Shown: positions 8,457 to 17,608, counted from the first letter of the stretch. The stretch is DNA of 64,000 nt from Nocardia aobensis NBRC 100429 (GCF_000308375.1 NZ_BAFQ01000062.1:16951-80950), one strand, 5' to 3'. Program-made: numbers and translations. Notes: generated from the letters alone by a model not told the origin.

Positions 8457-9320
8457 TCACCACACCCAGGCGTAGAGCATTGCGATCACGAGCCCGGTCA
8501 CTACCAACGGCACGTAGACCGGTGCGACGGACCAAGATTTCCAGTCTCGTAGATCGGGCCAGTAGTTGCGCCGCTTTCTATCGGCCCCGGCCACTGCGGG
8601 ATTCATCGAGAACGCGGGGACAGGGCCATCGCCTGCAACCTCGTCGTACAGCTGACGAAATGCGCGTTCCTCTTTGAGGTAGTTGGCGTCCAGGAGCGCA
8701 AAGACCATCACAGCGACAACTCCGAGCAATGCGATCCCCGGCGCGTTCTTCGTGATGGCGTAACCGTACGTTGCGGTCACGATAGGGAGGAGCCACGCCT
8801 TGGCGGTGGAGGACGCCTGCGCTAGTCGCGCGACGACAGACTGGACGAATACCAGATGTTGCCGACGGTCCTCCGCGGACGTGGTCGAGGTGCCTCCGGG
8901 AAGGGCTGCGGTGATCCGGCGTGCGGCACTTGCCATATCGGTGCTGGTCTCCTCGGTGCCGGCAGGCCAGAACTCGGTCATCCGATCGTTCTCCCACCGG
9001 GGCACCACATGCACGTGCACGTGCCCGACTGTCTGGGCCGCGGCACGCCCGTTGGACTGGATGATGTTGAGCCCTTCAGGAGCCAGCGCGGTGCGGATCG
9101 CTTTCGCCACTTTGATCGTCACGAAAGACAACGATGTGAGGTCTGAATCCGCTAGTTCCCACACGTGCCGAACATGCCTCGTCGGCACTACCAGAGTGTG
9201 ACCATGTGTGGCCGGCTCCAGCGGGAAGAACGCGACGGTGTTCGCATCGCGGTAGATCTCACGAGCAGACGGGTCTTCCCCAGAGACAATGACACAAAAG
9301 GGGCACGCAGCATCCGTCAC
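8457..9320 (-). CDS. HIT-domain hydrolase fused to a C-terminal membrane module
   Basis: Residues 1-125 are a HIT domain, with a zinc-type CPFC start (Cys6, Cys9) and the histidine triad His100, His102, His104 in GHVHVHVVPR. HIT enzymes cleave AMP from dinucleotides or nucleotide conjugates. Residues 150-287 form a second module: RRQHLVFVQSVVARLA, two hydrophobic helices around 175-215, an LLDANYLKEERAFRQLYDE motif, and a third helix at 266-285. This module resembles a widespread membrane-protein family that I associate from memory with defence or signalling loci; that link is unverified. The fusion puts a nucleotide hydrolase at the membrane. The gene converges on the Nudix gene and has intermediate GC. 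Confidence 0.82.
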   Translation of the reverse strand: MTDAACPFCVIVSGEDPSAREIYRDANTVAFFPLEPATHGHTLVVPTRHVRHVWELADSDLTSLSFVTIKVAKAIRTALAPEGLNIIQSNGRAAAQTVGHVHVHVVPRWENDRMTEFWPAGTEETSTDMASAARRITAALPGGTSTTSAEDRRQHLVFVQSVVARLAQASSTAKAWLLPIVTATYGYAITKNAPGIALLGVVAVMVFALLDANYLKEERAFRQLYDEVAGDGPVPAFSMNPAVAGADRKRRNYWPDLRDWKSWSVAPVYVPLVVTGLVIAMLYAWVW

Positions 9321-9529
9321 GGTCGAACACGCCTGCGGTCAGTCCGATCCTCGGTCACGCCTCGATCCTCCCTGTCGAATCTGATGGCGATCAGACTACG
9401 GTCTCTCGCTGTCACGTTCAGAAGTACTCGACAACTGAAATACGAAAGACCCTCTCGCACGGGCGGTTGCGTCGACCGATCAGCGCCACGATGATTCCCG
9501 GCCCGACAGGCCACCTTCGACCCGATGGA

Positions 9530-9895
9530 TCAGCCGGCCAGGAATTCCACGCGATTGCCCACCGGATCGGCGGTGTGGAAACGGCGGCGACCGGGGATTT
9601 CGGCCGGATCCGCCCATCGGACCTCATATCCGGCAGCCGTGACCGCGTCCGCCGTCGCGTCGACATCGACGACGAAGGCGGGATGAGCTTTGCGTGCGGG
9701 ATGGAAGGACTCCTCGACACCCACGTGGAGTTCACCGTCCGGACCGCCCACTCCCAGGACCAGGAACCAACAGCCGCCAGTGGCTGCGAGTAACGGGGGT
9801 TTGGGGAGTTCCGCCCAGCCGAGTACGCCGGTGTAGAAGGCTCGCATGCGGGCTTCGGCGCCCGGCGGACAAGCGATTTGCACGTGATGGATCAC
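9530..9895 (-). CDS. VOC/glyoxalase-superfamily protein
   Basis: This is a 121-residue single-domain protein. It begins VIHHVQIACPPG, continues with RAFYTGVLGWAELPKP, and ends with DPVGNRVEFLAG, the typical paired beta-alpha-beta-beta-beta pattern of the vicinal oxygen chelate fold. The GTG at 9895 is chosen because AGGAG lies 5 bases upstream; an ATG at 9910 would add five residues and overlap that site. Members include glyoxalases, dioxygenases and resistance proteins, and no specific activity can be assigned. It stands alone and its GC is back to the chromosomal level. Confidence 0.82.
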   Translation of the reverse strand: MIHHVQIACPPGAEARMRAFYTGVLGWAELPKPPLLAATGGCWFLVLGVGGPDGELHVGVEESFHPARKAHPAFVVDVDATADAVTAAGYEVRWADPAEIPGRRRFHTADPVGNRVEFLAG

Positions 9896-10016
9896 AGCAT
9901 CTCCTGACATCCGTTGCAGGACAAGAATAGTCGGCGCGACGAGCTGTGAGCACGTCACCGCCGGAGCGCGAAAGCCGCGCTCGAGAACGGCGGCATCGGC
10001 CTGCCGGCGCATTCGA

Positions 10017-10487
10017 TCAGGAGTGCTGCGGCGCCGGGCACTGCCCGGTCTGCTCACCGATCGAATTGATCTCCGCATTCGGCCGCGGATCACCCGCATA
10101 GTTGATCTGATCGGTGCACTTCACGGCGGCGGGTGCTGCTTCCGGTGGCGGCCCGGCGGGTGTCGCGGCGGGCGGGCCGGAGGGGTCGCGCGGCCCTTGG
10201 GGCGACGCCTGCGGCGGGGCGGAATCTGTCCCATCCGTACCTTCGTGCGCCGAGGGCGACGGGACTTGGGCGGCCGCGGTGGTCGAGGCCGGACCTGTCG
10301 AAGCCGGAGCCGTAACGGACGTCCGAGCACTCGAACCGGCCGACGTCTCAGGTGCGGAAGTGCTTCCCCCGGAGGAGCATCCGGCGATCGCGAGCGCGCA
10401 TGCGGCGAATACCGCGAGGCCGATCCGGGAGATCGTTCGCGTCGGCCGTGCGGCCGGTGCGGAATCGTCGAATGTCATGCGCGGCAT
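10017..10487 (-). CDS. Pro/Ala-rich lipoprotein
   Basis: The protein has 156 residues. A charged N-terminus and hydrophobic stretch IGLAVFAACALAIAGC end in a lipobox (LAIAGC), so lipidation and export are expected. About 85 residues of low-complexity Ala/Pro/Ser/Thr linker follow, then a short conserved-looking tail with KCTDQINYAGDPRPNAEIN and a second Cys near the end. No known domain is recognised. The ATG at 10487 is used; ATG 10478 is an alternative that keeps the signal peptide. The next gene upstream on this strand starts at 11096. Confidence 0.75.
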   Translation of the reverse strand: MPRMTFDDSAPAARPTRTISRIGLAVFAACALAIAGCSSGGSTSAPETSAGSSARTSVTAPASTGPASTTAAAQVPSPSAHEGTDGTDSAPPQASPQGPRDPSGPPAATPAGPPPEAAPAAVKCTDQINYAGDPRPNAEINSIGEQTGQCPAPQHS

Positions 10488-10592
10488 CGCTTTCTGTCGA
10501 GGGCCGAGACGAGGTGGCTACGTTCGAGAGATACGCCCACTTCGGCCGGCCGTTAACAGTCGCAGAGAATTCGCCGTGCGTTCCGGTCGCGA

Positions 10593-11096
10593 CTACGGTG
10601 CGCGACGAGCGGCCGGACGGTGCTCAGCATCGTCCTCGTCGTGGTCCTCGTCGTCGTCGTGAATACGGTTGCGGGTCAGCGCAAGTCCGGTACCCACGAC
10701 ACCGATGAGGCTCAGCGCGATGGCAATGCTCGACCAGCCGTCCCGGTGCCAGTACACATCTTCGAGCGTGATCAGCAGCGCGGCCTCGTCCACGATCAGC
10801 GCCAGCGCGATACCCAGTGCCAGACCCATCCATGTCCGCGCCCGGGGACTGCGATCGACCATGCCGAAGATGGCGACACCGGCCAGCAGCACCAGCCCCC
10901 ACAGGTAATGGTGCAGATGAGTTCCGCCGGTGGACACATCGCCGACGTTGCTGGTGTCGATGTGGATCAGCCAGGTCACCAACCGGGCGCCACCGAAGGT
11001 GACGGTGAACGCCAGCCAGGCCAGCACGATCCCGCGGCGAGATTCCTCGATCTGGTTCCATCGGCGCGGAAACCGAAAACGAGCAGGTCCAGTCAT
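10593..11096 (-). CDS. Integral membrane protein, unknown function
   Basis: The protein has 167 residues and about four predicted transmembrane segments (GIVLAWLAFTVTFGGARLVTW; LHHYLWGLVLLAGVAIFGM; TWMGLALGIALALIVDEAAL; SIAIALSLIGVVGTGLAL). The C-terminal tail is acidic and histidine-rich (DDDEDHDEDDAEH). A THLHHYLWG motif sits at the mouth of the second helix. I recognise no family function. It lies between a lipoprotein and a PucR-type regulator and shows no operon link. Confidence 0.72.
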   Translation of the reverse strand: MTGPARFRFPRRWNQIEESRRGIVLAWLAFTVTFGGARLVTWLIHIDTSNVGDVSTGGTHLHHYLWGLVLLAGVAIFGMVDRSPRARTWMGLALGIALALIVDEAALLITLEDVYWHRDGWSSIAIALSLIGVVGTGLALTRNRIHDDDEDHDEDDAEHRPAARRAP

Positions 11097-11224
11097 GGCG
11101 CCGATATACCCCCGCCGGGCACCGCCAAGCGGTCACGAAGGGCTGGTGCTACCTCACATCGACTGCCGAAACCGTCACCGTGCCGACCGACCGGCTTCCT
11201 CCGCGCATCCCCTCTCGACGTACT

Positions 11225-12430
11225 GTGGCCGTCGTGGCGCCCGCAGGAATCCCCGATCAAGTGCCCGACTCCGCGGAGTTGGCGAGGGCGTGCGGGAGCG
11301 ATATCGCCGAGCTCACCGCACGGCTCATGGCGGCGGTGTTCACCGACAATCCGGAGTGGACCGACTATTCGGCGGTGAGCAGAACGGATCTGCGGGAGGG
11401 GTGCCGGCGGTTCCTCACGCGGGTGCTGGAGTTGCTCGCGGCGAAGGGGGCCGGCGCCGAGCGCGACGATGTGGCCGCCGCGATCGGCCGGCAGCGCGCC
11501 GCGCAGGGTGTTCCGCTCGAGGCCATGCAGCGCACCTTCCGCCTGGGCGGGCGCATCGTGTGGGAAGCGCTGATGGATCGTGCCGGCGATATGTCACCTG
11601 CCGATTTCCGTGAAATCGGGACCGCCATGTGGGCGGTTGTCGACGGGATGTCCTCGGCGCTGGTGACCTCCTATCGCGGCGCCGAACTCGACCGGGTCCG
11701 ACGCGACGAGCGCCGCCGTCACGCCCTGATCGAAGATGTCCTCTCCGGGCGTGGCCGCGACGCCGCCTTCGCGGCGTATGCGGCGCGGGAACTCGACCTC
11801 CCCGCCGGCGGCGACTACCTGGTGGTCGTCGCTCGCGGGGAACAGCCGCTGCGGCTGGGCACCGAAAGCGCGTTGGCGGCCATGGGGATTCGTTCGGTCC
11901 GCCACGATCGGGGCGACCACACGGTCGGCATCGTCGCGTTGGAACAGCGTTCGCCGCAGCAGGTGGCGGAGCTGCTGGGTCCGCTCGTGCTCGGACGCGC
12001 GGGGCTGTCCCCGGCGGTCGACGGTCTGGCCGAGATCGACGTCGCCCACGCACTCGCCACGCTGGCACTCGATACCGCCCCGCGAGACCGCGAACCCACT
12101 CTCACGCTGCTCGAAGATCGCTACCCGGAGGCCCTGCTGGTGCGCGCGCCCGATCTGGCGCAGCGATTGGTCCAGCGATGCTTGGGCCCGATTCTGGCGC
12201 TGCCCGCCAGAGAGCGCGACATCCTGCTGCGCACGCTGACGGTCTGGCTAGCCGAGAACTGCTCGGCCGCGCACGCCGCACCGCTGTTGCACTGCCATCG
12301 CAACACCGTCATCAACCGGCTCCAGCGCGCCGCGACGCTGCTCGGGCGGCCGCTGGAAGGTCAGCGTCACCAATTCGAACTCGGCCTCGCGCTCACCGCG
12401 CACGACCTGCTCGAACGCCCCACCGACTGA
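11225..12430 (+). CDS. PucR/CdaR-type transcriptional regulator
   Basis: The protein has about 400 residues. An N-terminal helical sensor domain of RsbR/PucR type has IGRQRAAQGVPLEAMQRTFR and WEALMDRAG. A central GGDEF-like degenerate domain follows. The C-terminal PucR helix-turn-helix is LLHCHRNTVINRLQRAATLL. The GTG at 11225 is provisional, since GTG 11234 and the GTG/ATG at 11180 are in frame and none has a clear ribosome site. It lies 174 bases before the lpd start on the same strand, so it is a plausible regulator of the lpd-pdhABC operon; this is inferred from position only. Confidence 0.82.
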   Translation: MAVVAPAGIPDQVPDSAELARACGSDIAELTARLMAAVFTDNPEWTDYSAVSRTDLREGCRRFLTRVLELLAAKGAGAERDDVAAAIGRQRAAQGVPLEAMQRTFRLGGRIVWEALMDRAGDMSPADFREIGTAMWAVVDGMSSALVTSYRGAELDRVRRDERRRHALIEDVLSGRGRDAAFAAYAARELDLPAGGDYLVVVARGEQPLRLGTESALAAMGIRSVRHDRGDHTVGIVALEQRSPQQVAELLGPLVLGRAGLSPAVDGLAEIDVAHALATLALDTAPRDREPTLTLLEDRYPEALLVRAPDLAQRLVQRCLGPILALPARERDILLRTLTVWLAENCSAAHAAPLLHCHRNTVINRLQRAATLLGRPLEGQRHQFELGLALTAHDLLERPTD

Positions 12431-12604
12431 ACGTTTCGCCCGGCGCAGCCGCAAGCGATATTGGGCGCAGCGCCCAATTCCGGGTCGCAAAACCTGGGCT
12501 TGCCGGGAATTGTCCGGCGTCCGTGCGCGGATAAGACTCCACACCTGATGGCCCACACCGCAACCGGATTCGGGTCACGCAATTCAGGACGAGGAGCACC
12601 ACAA

Positions 12605-14059
12605 GTGCCGGAATTCGATCTCTTGATCATCGGCGGCGGGCCGGGTGGGTACGTCGCGGCGATCCGCGCGGCCCAGCGCGGCCTGCACGTCGCCGTGGTG
12701 GAGAAGGAACGCCCGGGCGGGGTGTGCCTGAACTGGGGCTGCATCCCCACCAAGGCCATGCTGCGCTCGGCAGAGGTATTCGAAACACTGAGCGCCGCAG
12801 CCGATTTCGGTGTGCTGGCCGACAACGTGCGGTTCGACTTCGCGGCCGTCCGCCGGCGCAAGGACGGGATCGTCGGCAAACTGACCGGCGGCGTGGCCGG
12901 GCTCCTGCGGGCCAACGGCGTCACCGTGATCGAGGGGCATGCCCGTTTCACCGGACCGACCACGGTCGAGGTATTCGAGCCGGGTCCCTCGCCGGTCTTC
13001 ACCGACGGTCCGCGTTACGCGGCCGCCCCCACCGGCACTCCGACGCGAACCGTGACAGCCACCGACATCATCGTCGCGACCGGGTCCGTGCCCGCGGCCC
13101 TGCCCGTGCCGGGCGCCGACCTGCCCGGCGTGATCACCTCCGACGGCGCGTTCGGGTTGACCGAGGTGCCGCGGCGGCTGGTCGTCATCGGCGGCAGCGC
13201 GGTCGGCGTCGAATGGGCCGGCCTGTTCGCCGCCTTCGGCGCCGAAGTGACCGTGGTGGAGATGCAGGACCGGCTGGTTCCCGCGGAGGACACCGAGATC
13301 GGCGCCGCGCTGGGCCGCTCGTTCACCGAGCGCGGCATCACCGTCCTGACCGGCTGCACCGTCACCGGCATCGACCGGACCGGCGATGCGCTGGAGGTCG
13401 ACGTGAACGGCGCGACGACTCGGAAAATTGCGGCCGACGTCGTGCTCGTCGGTGTGGGACGACGGCCGAACACCGCCGATCTCGACCTGAAATACGCCGG
13501 AATCGACACCGACGCACGAGGTTTCATTCCGGTCGACGACCGGCTACGGACCACGGTCGAGCACGTCTACGCCATCGGCGATGTCACCGGCAAGGCGCTG
13601 CTGGCCCACGTGGCATCCCATCAGGGGCTCACCGCCGCCGACGTCATCGCCGGTCACGACGCCCACATCGACTACACCGTGATCCCCGCGGCGACGTTCA
13701 CCCATCCGGAGATCGCGAGCGTCGGCCTGACCGAGGACGCGGCTCGCGCCGGCGGCCACGAGGTGGTCACCGCGAAATTCCCGTTCGCCGCACTCGGGCG
13801 AGCCGAAGCGCTCGGCGAGACCCAGGGCTTCTGCAAGATCGTCGCCGGGGCACGCCATCGGGAAGTGCTCGGCGTGCACATCATCGGCCCTTCCGCGAGC
13901 GGTCTGATCGCCGAAGGGGCACTGGCGATATCACTCGAAGCGACGCTCGACGAACTCGCCGACACCATCCACGCCCACCCCACCCTCGGCGAGATCGGTA
14001 TGGAGGCAGCCCTGACCGGGCTCGGCCTGCCGATCCACATCGCGCCGCGTTCACGTTGA
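12605..14059 (+). CDS. lpd: Dihydrolipoyl dehydrogenase (E3)
   Basis: This 484-residue FAD disulfide oxidoreductase reoxidises lipoyl groups of the 2-oxoacid dehydrogenase complex. The FAD-binding GGGPGG is at 10-15. The redox pair is Cys41 and Cys46 in GGVCLNWGCIPTK. The NAD-binding VIGGSAVGVEWA and the C-terminal HPTLGE that carries the catalytic histidine are present. The GTG at 12605 has GAGGAG upstream; in-frame codons back to 12461 precede the FAD motif without family similarity. It is the first gene of lpd-pdhA-pdhB-pdhC, with the next gene 11 bases away. Confidence 0.93.
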   Translation: MPEFDLLIIGGGPGGYVAAIRAAQRGLHVAVVEKERPGGVCLNWGCIPTKAMLRSAEVFETLSAAADFGVLADNVRFDFAAVRRRKDGIVGKLTGGVAGLLRANGVTVIEGHARFTGPTTVEVFEPGPSPVFTDGPRYAAAPTGTPTRTVTATDIIVATGSVPAALPVPGADLPGVITSDGAFGLTEVPRRLVVIGGSAVGVEWAGLFAAFGAEVTVVEMQDRLVPAEDTEIGAALGRSFTERGITVLTGCTVTGIDRTGDALEVDVNGATTRKIAADVVLVGVGRRPNTADLDLKYAGIDTDARGFIPVDDRLRTTVEHVYAIGDVTGKALLAHVASHQGLTAADVIAGHDAHIDYTVIPAATFTHPEIASVGLTEDAARAGGHEVVTAKFPFAALGRAEALGETQGFCKIVAGARHREVLGVHIIGPSASGLIAEGALAISLEATLDELADTIHAHPTLGEIGMEAALTGLGLPIHIAPRSR

Positions 14060-14070
14060 GGAGCACCACC

Positions 14071-15240
14071 GTGACTACCACAACCCCACAGAAGGCCACG
14101 CGCACGTCGACCCGGCGCGCACCGAAACGACCGGCCGCGACCACCGAGCCGTCCACGACCGTATCGAGCGAAGCTCTGCTCGCCGACCGAACCGCTTCCC
14201 AGACAGCATCATTCGACGCACGGGTGGCGGCCGAGGACCCGGGCACGCTGCGGCAGCTGTATCGCGACATGCTGTTCGTGCGCCGATTCGAGGAGCGCAC
14301 CGCGCAGAGCTATCAGCAGGCCAAGATCGGCGGCTACTGCCACCTCAACCTCGGCGAAGAGGCCACCGTGGTAGGCCTCGGCGCGGCGATGCGGCCCACC
14401 GACTACCTGTTCACCAACTACCGCGAACACGGCTACGCCCTCGCCAAGGGCATCGAACCCGGCCGGGTCATGGCCGAACTGTACGGCCGATCCACCGGCA
14501 CCTCCAAAGGGTGGGGCGGATCGATGCACATGTACGACACCCAGACCCGGCTGCTCGGCGGCTACGCCATCGTCGGCGGGCAGGTGCCGCTCGCCGTCGG
14601 CGCGGCCCTGGCGATCGACTACCGCGGCGGCGACGACGTCGTCGTCTGCCAAATGGGTGAGGGCACAACCAATATCGGCGCCTTTCACGAATCGCTGAAC
14701 CTGGCCGCGCTGTGGAATCTGCCGATCGTGTTCCTGGTGGTCAACAACCAGACCGGCATGGGCACCACCGTCGAGAAGTCCTCCGCCGAACCCGATCTGT
14801 GGAAACGCGCCGCCGCCTACCGCATGCGTGGCGAACGAGTCGACGGCACCGACGTCCTCGCCGTCCGCGATATCGCCGAGCAACTCATCGACACCGCACG
14901 CCGGGAGGGAAAGCCGGCCCTGCTGGAAGCGGTCAGCCACCGCCTGAAAGGCCACTCGGTGGTCGACCCCGCGAAATACCGCACCGAGGAAACGGTGACG
15001 GCGGCGCGATCCCACGACCCGATCGAGATCTGGAAGAGCGCGCTGCTGAAAGCCGGTGTGCTCAGCGAGGATTCGGCCGCCGCCCTGGACGCGGAGATCA
15101 TCGCCGAGGTCGCCGCCGCCGTCGAGTTCGCCGACACCAGTCCGCATCCGCAGCCGTCGAGCTTGTTCGACTACACCTACGCCACCCCCGTGCCCGGCGA
15201 TTCCCGCCGCCTGCCCGCCGACCCGCTCTTCACCGCCTGA
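14071..15240 (+). CDS. pdhA: 2-oxoacid (pyruvate/acetoin-type) dehydrogenase E1 alpha
   Basis: This 389-residue thiamine-diphosphate subunit decarboxylates the 2-oxoacid with E1 beta. The cofactor motif reads GEG (196-198) ... NN (225-226), with Glu replacing the usual Asp of GDG. YREHGYALAKG and GGSMHMYD match pyruvate/acetoin dehydrogenase E1 alpha. The first 50 residues are a Thr/Ala/Arg-rich, probably disordered extension. The GTG at 14071 follows GAGGAG. It lies 11 bases after lpd and 10 bases before pdhB. Acetoin or branched-chain substrates cannot be excluded from sequence alone. Confidence 0.9.
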   Translation: MTTTTPQKATRTSTRRAPKRPAATTEPSTTVSSEALLADRTASQTASFDARVAAEDPGTLRQLYRDMLFVRRFEERTAQSYQQAKIGGYCHLNLGEEATVVGLGAAMRPTDYLFTNYREHGYALAKGIEPGRVMAELYGRSTGTSKGWGGSMHMYDTQTRLLGGYAIVGGQVPLAVGAALAIDYRGGDDVVVCQMGEGTTNIGAFHESLNLAALWNLPIVFLVVNNQTGMGTTVEKSSAEPDLWKRAAAYRMRGERVDGTDVLAVRDIAEQLIDTARREGKPALLEAVSHRLKGHSVVDPAKYRTEETVTAARSHDPIEIWKSALLKAGVLSEDSAAALDAEIIAEVAAAVEFADTSPHPQPSSLFDYTYATPVPGDSRRLPADPLFTA

Positions 15241-15250
15241 GGACCATCCC

Positions 15251-16243
15251 GTGCCTGTCATGACCTACCGCGAAGCACTGCGCGAGACCCTGCGCGAGGA
15301 AATGCGCCGCGACGACGACATCTTCCTGATCGGTGAGGAGATCGGCGTCTTCGAAGGCTCCTACAAGATCACCGCCGGACTGCTGAACGAATTCGGCGAC
15401 AAGCGAGTTCGCGACACCCCGATCGCGGAGGAAGGGTTCGTCGGCGCGGCCATCGGCGCCGCCATGCTGGGGTTGCGCCCGGTCGTGGAGATCATGACGA
15501 TCAACTTCTCGCTGCTCGCGCTGGATCAGATCGTCAATCACGCCGCCAAGATCTACGGTATGTTCGGCGGGCAGACCAGCGTGCCGATGGTCATCCGCAC
15601 CCCGGGCGGCGGCGGACAACAACTCGGCGCCACCCACTCCCAGAACATCGAGCTGTACTACGCGTTCGTGCCCGGTCTCAAAGTCGTCGCGCCCAGCACT
15701 CCCGCCGACGCCCGCGCTCTGCTCAAAGCCGCCATCGACGACGACGATCCGGTGCTGTTCCTGGAGAACCTGTCGCTCTACAACACCAAAGGCGACGTAC
15801 CGGACGATCTCCCGCCCGCACAGATCGGCAAGGCCGCCGTCACCCGCGAGGGCACCGACATCACGCTGATCGGCTACTCCCGCATGGCTACGGTCTGCAC
15901 CCAGGTCGCGGAAAGGCTTGCCGCCGAGGGCATTTCCGCCGAGGTGATCGACCTGCGCAGCCTGCGCCCGCTCGACCGCGACACCCTCGTCCGCTCGGTC
16001 CGCGGCACCGGATGCGCGGTCATCGGCGAGGACGACTGGCTCACCTACGGCATCGGCGCCGAAATCGCGGCCTCGATCTCCGACGGCGCCTTCGACTATC
16101 TGGATGCCCCCGTACGCCGCGTCGCCATGGCCGAAGTGCCGCTCCCCTACGCCAAGCCGCTGGAGAAGCTGGCCCTGCCGTCCGTCGAATCGCTCTACAC
16201 CGCCGCCGTCGAAACCCTTGCGGCCGTGGGCAAGCGACGCTGA
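15251..16243 (+). CDS. pdhB: 2-oxoacid (pyruvate/acetoin-type) dehydrogenase E1 beta
   Basis: This 330-residue transketolase-like subunit pairs with the preceding E1 alpha to form the heterotetramer. The N-terminal half has MTYREALRETLREEM, GEEIGVFEGSYKIT and IAEEGFVGAAIGAAM, and TPGGGGQQLGATHSQ follows. The C-terminal transketolase domain has IDLRSLRPLDRDTL and ends with PLPYAKPLEKLALP. The GTG at 15251 is the only start giving a normal N-terminus (VPVMTYREAL). A longer in-frame reading from 15056 overlaps pdhA and has no family similarity. The gene is 10 bases from pdhA and 12 from pdhC. Confidence 0.92.
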   Translation: MPVMTYREALRETLREEMRRDDDIFLIGEEIGVFEGSYKITAGLLNEFGDKRVRDTPIAEEGFVGAAIGAAMLGLRPVVEIMTINFSLLALDQIVNHAAKIYGMFGGQTSVPMVIRTPGGGGQQLGATHSQNIELYYAFVPGLKVVAPSTPADARALLKAAIDDDDPVLFLENLSLYNTKGDVPDDLPPAQIGKAAVTREGTDITLIGYSRMATVCTQVAERLAAEGISAEVIDLRSLRPLDRDTLVRSVRGTGCAVIGEDDWLTYGIGAEIAASISDGAFDYLDAPVRRVAMAEVPLPYAKPLEKLALPSVESLYTAAVETLAAVGKRR

Positions 16244-16255
16244 GAGGAAAGACCG

Positions 16256-17608
16256 TTGTCCGACATCACCATGCCCCGCCTCTCCGACACCATGGAGGAC
16301 GGCGTCGTCGCCACCTGGCTCAAACAGGTCGGTGACACCGTCACCCGCGGCGAAGTACTCGCCGAAATCGAAACCGACAAGGCCCTGATGGAACTCGAGG
16401 CCTACGACGACGGCATCCTCGAACGCATCATCGCCGCACCCGGAACCCGCGTGCCGATCGGCGAACCCATCGCCATCCTCGGCGACGGCAGTGGGACCGC
16501 CGCATCACCCGCACCGCCTTCGACTGTTCAGCGGACCGAGACGGCATCGGCACGGCAGCACACCGAACAGCCGCACGAGCCGGCCGATATCGCATCGGCA
16601 CAACCTCAGACCGCGGTGGCGGCGGGAATCGTGCCCGCCGGTCAGGCCGGCGACGGCGGTAGATCCCTCCGCACGACCGAGCAACCCGCGACGCCGGCCC
16701 CGCAGTCCGCCGCAGACGCTGTGCGCCGCAAATCCTCGCCGCTGGCGCGCAAGATCGCACAGGAGCTCGGTCTCGACATCACGACCGTCACCGGAACCGG
16801 CCCCGGCGGGCGCATCACCCGTCTCGACGTCGAAAACGCTCACGCGGCAAGCACTTCCGGCACGGCGCAAACGACCGCCGCGCCGGAACACACGGCACCG
16901 GGCACCCCGGCGACCGGCGACTACGACGAAATCCCGCTGACCAGCATCCAGCGCGTGTCAGCCACTCGCCTCACCGAGAGCAAACAGCAGGCGCCACACA
17001 TCTACCTGACCAGCGCCATCGACGTCACCGAACTCCTCGCCTTCCGCACCCGGATCAACGAGACACTCGCCGACACCGGGGCCGGCAAGGTCAGCGTCAA
17101 CGATCTGCTCGTCAAAGCCGTCGCCACGGCACTGCGCGCCAACCCCGCGGTCAACGTCTCCTTCGCCGGTGACACCCTGCGCCGCCACCACGGCATTCAC
17201 CTCGGCGTCGCCGTCGCCACCCCCGCCGGCCTGCTCGTCCCGGTCATTCGCGACGCCGACCGCAAAACGGTGTCGGCCATCGCCGCCGAAAGCCGCGACA
17301 AGGCCGAACGCGCGCGCGACCGCAAACTCCGCGCCGAGGAGATGACCGGCGGCACCTTCACCCTCTCCAACCTCGGCATGTACGGCATCGAGCATTTCAC
17401 CGCGGTCATCAATCCGCCCGAAGCCGCCATCCTCGCGATCGGCGCCGCCACCGACGAACTGCGACTCGACGGTGACGAGGTCGTGAGCCGAAAGGTCCTG
17501 CGCGTCACCATGTCCGCCGACCACCGCGCCATCGACGGAGCCGTCGCCGCGCAATTCCTCGCCCAACTGAAGGAGCTGATCGAGCACCCGCTGCGGATCG
17601 TGACCTAG
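16256..17608 (+). CDS. pdhC: Dihydrolipoamide acyltransferase (E2)
   Basis: The 450-residue core subunit carries one lipoyl domain (1-75) with Lys42 in the IETDKALME turn as the lipoylation site. An Ala/Pro/Thr linker follows, then a peripheral-subunit-binding domain (158-195) with SPLARKIAQELGLD and GTGPGGRIT. The catalytic domain has His423 and Asp427 in SADHRAIDG. The start is TTG at 16256, preceded by AGAGGAAAG; the reading SDITMPRLSDTMEDG is the standard E2 N-terminus. It closes the operon, completing E1 alpha/beta, E2 and E3 in one transcript. Confidence 0.93.
   Translation: MSDITMPRLSDTMEDGVVATWLKQVGDTVTRGEVLAEIETDKALMELEAYDDGILERIIAAPGTRVPIGEPIAILGDGSGTAASPAPPSTVQRTETASARQHTEQPHEPADIASAQPQTAVAAGIVPAGQAGDGGRSLRTTEQPATPAPQSAADAVRRKSSPLARKIAQELGLDITTVTGTGPGGRITRLDVENAHAASTSGTAQTTAAPEHTAPGTPATGDYDEIPLTSIQRVSATRLTESKQQAPHIYLTSAIDVTELLAFRTRINETLADTGAGKVSVNDLLVKAVATALRANPAVNVSFAGDTLRRHHGIHLGVAVATPAGLLVPVIRDADRKTVSAIAAESRDKAERARDRKLRAEEMTGGTFTLSNLGMYGIEHFTAVINPPEAAILAIGAATDELRLDGDEVVSRKVLRVTMSADHRAIDGAVAAQFLAQLKELIEHPLRIVT

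Larger units (their letters stand above)
2129..9320. other. Lower-GC accessory island (TIR/ThiL fusion, aminotransferase, oxidoreductase, Nudix, HIT)
   Basis: Base composition drops between the MarR gene and the VOC gene: 7321-7380 has 29 G+C of 60 and 5521-5580 has 27 of 60, whereas 12841-12900 in lpd has 47 of 60. All five genes are accessory types, while the flanking genes are compositionally typical. No integrase, transposase, tRNA or flanking direct repeat was seen, so the insertion mechanism is unknown. The right boundary is set at the HIT gene start by gene content and is approximate. Confidence 0.6.

Noticed and set aside
2129..9529. Integrated element with att sites or integrase
   Set aside because: No integrase, transposase, tRNA edge or flanking direct repeat was seen, so no element boundaries are claimed.
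12724..15240. 838-codon plus-strand frame reading across lpd into pdhA
   Set aside because: Its first part is Arg-rich shadow sequence of lpd in another frame; only the part from GTG 14071 is the real E1 alpha.
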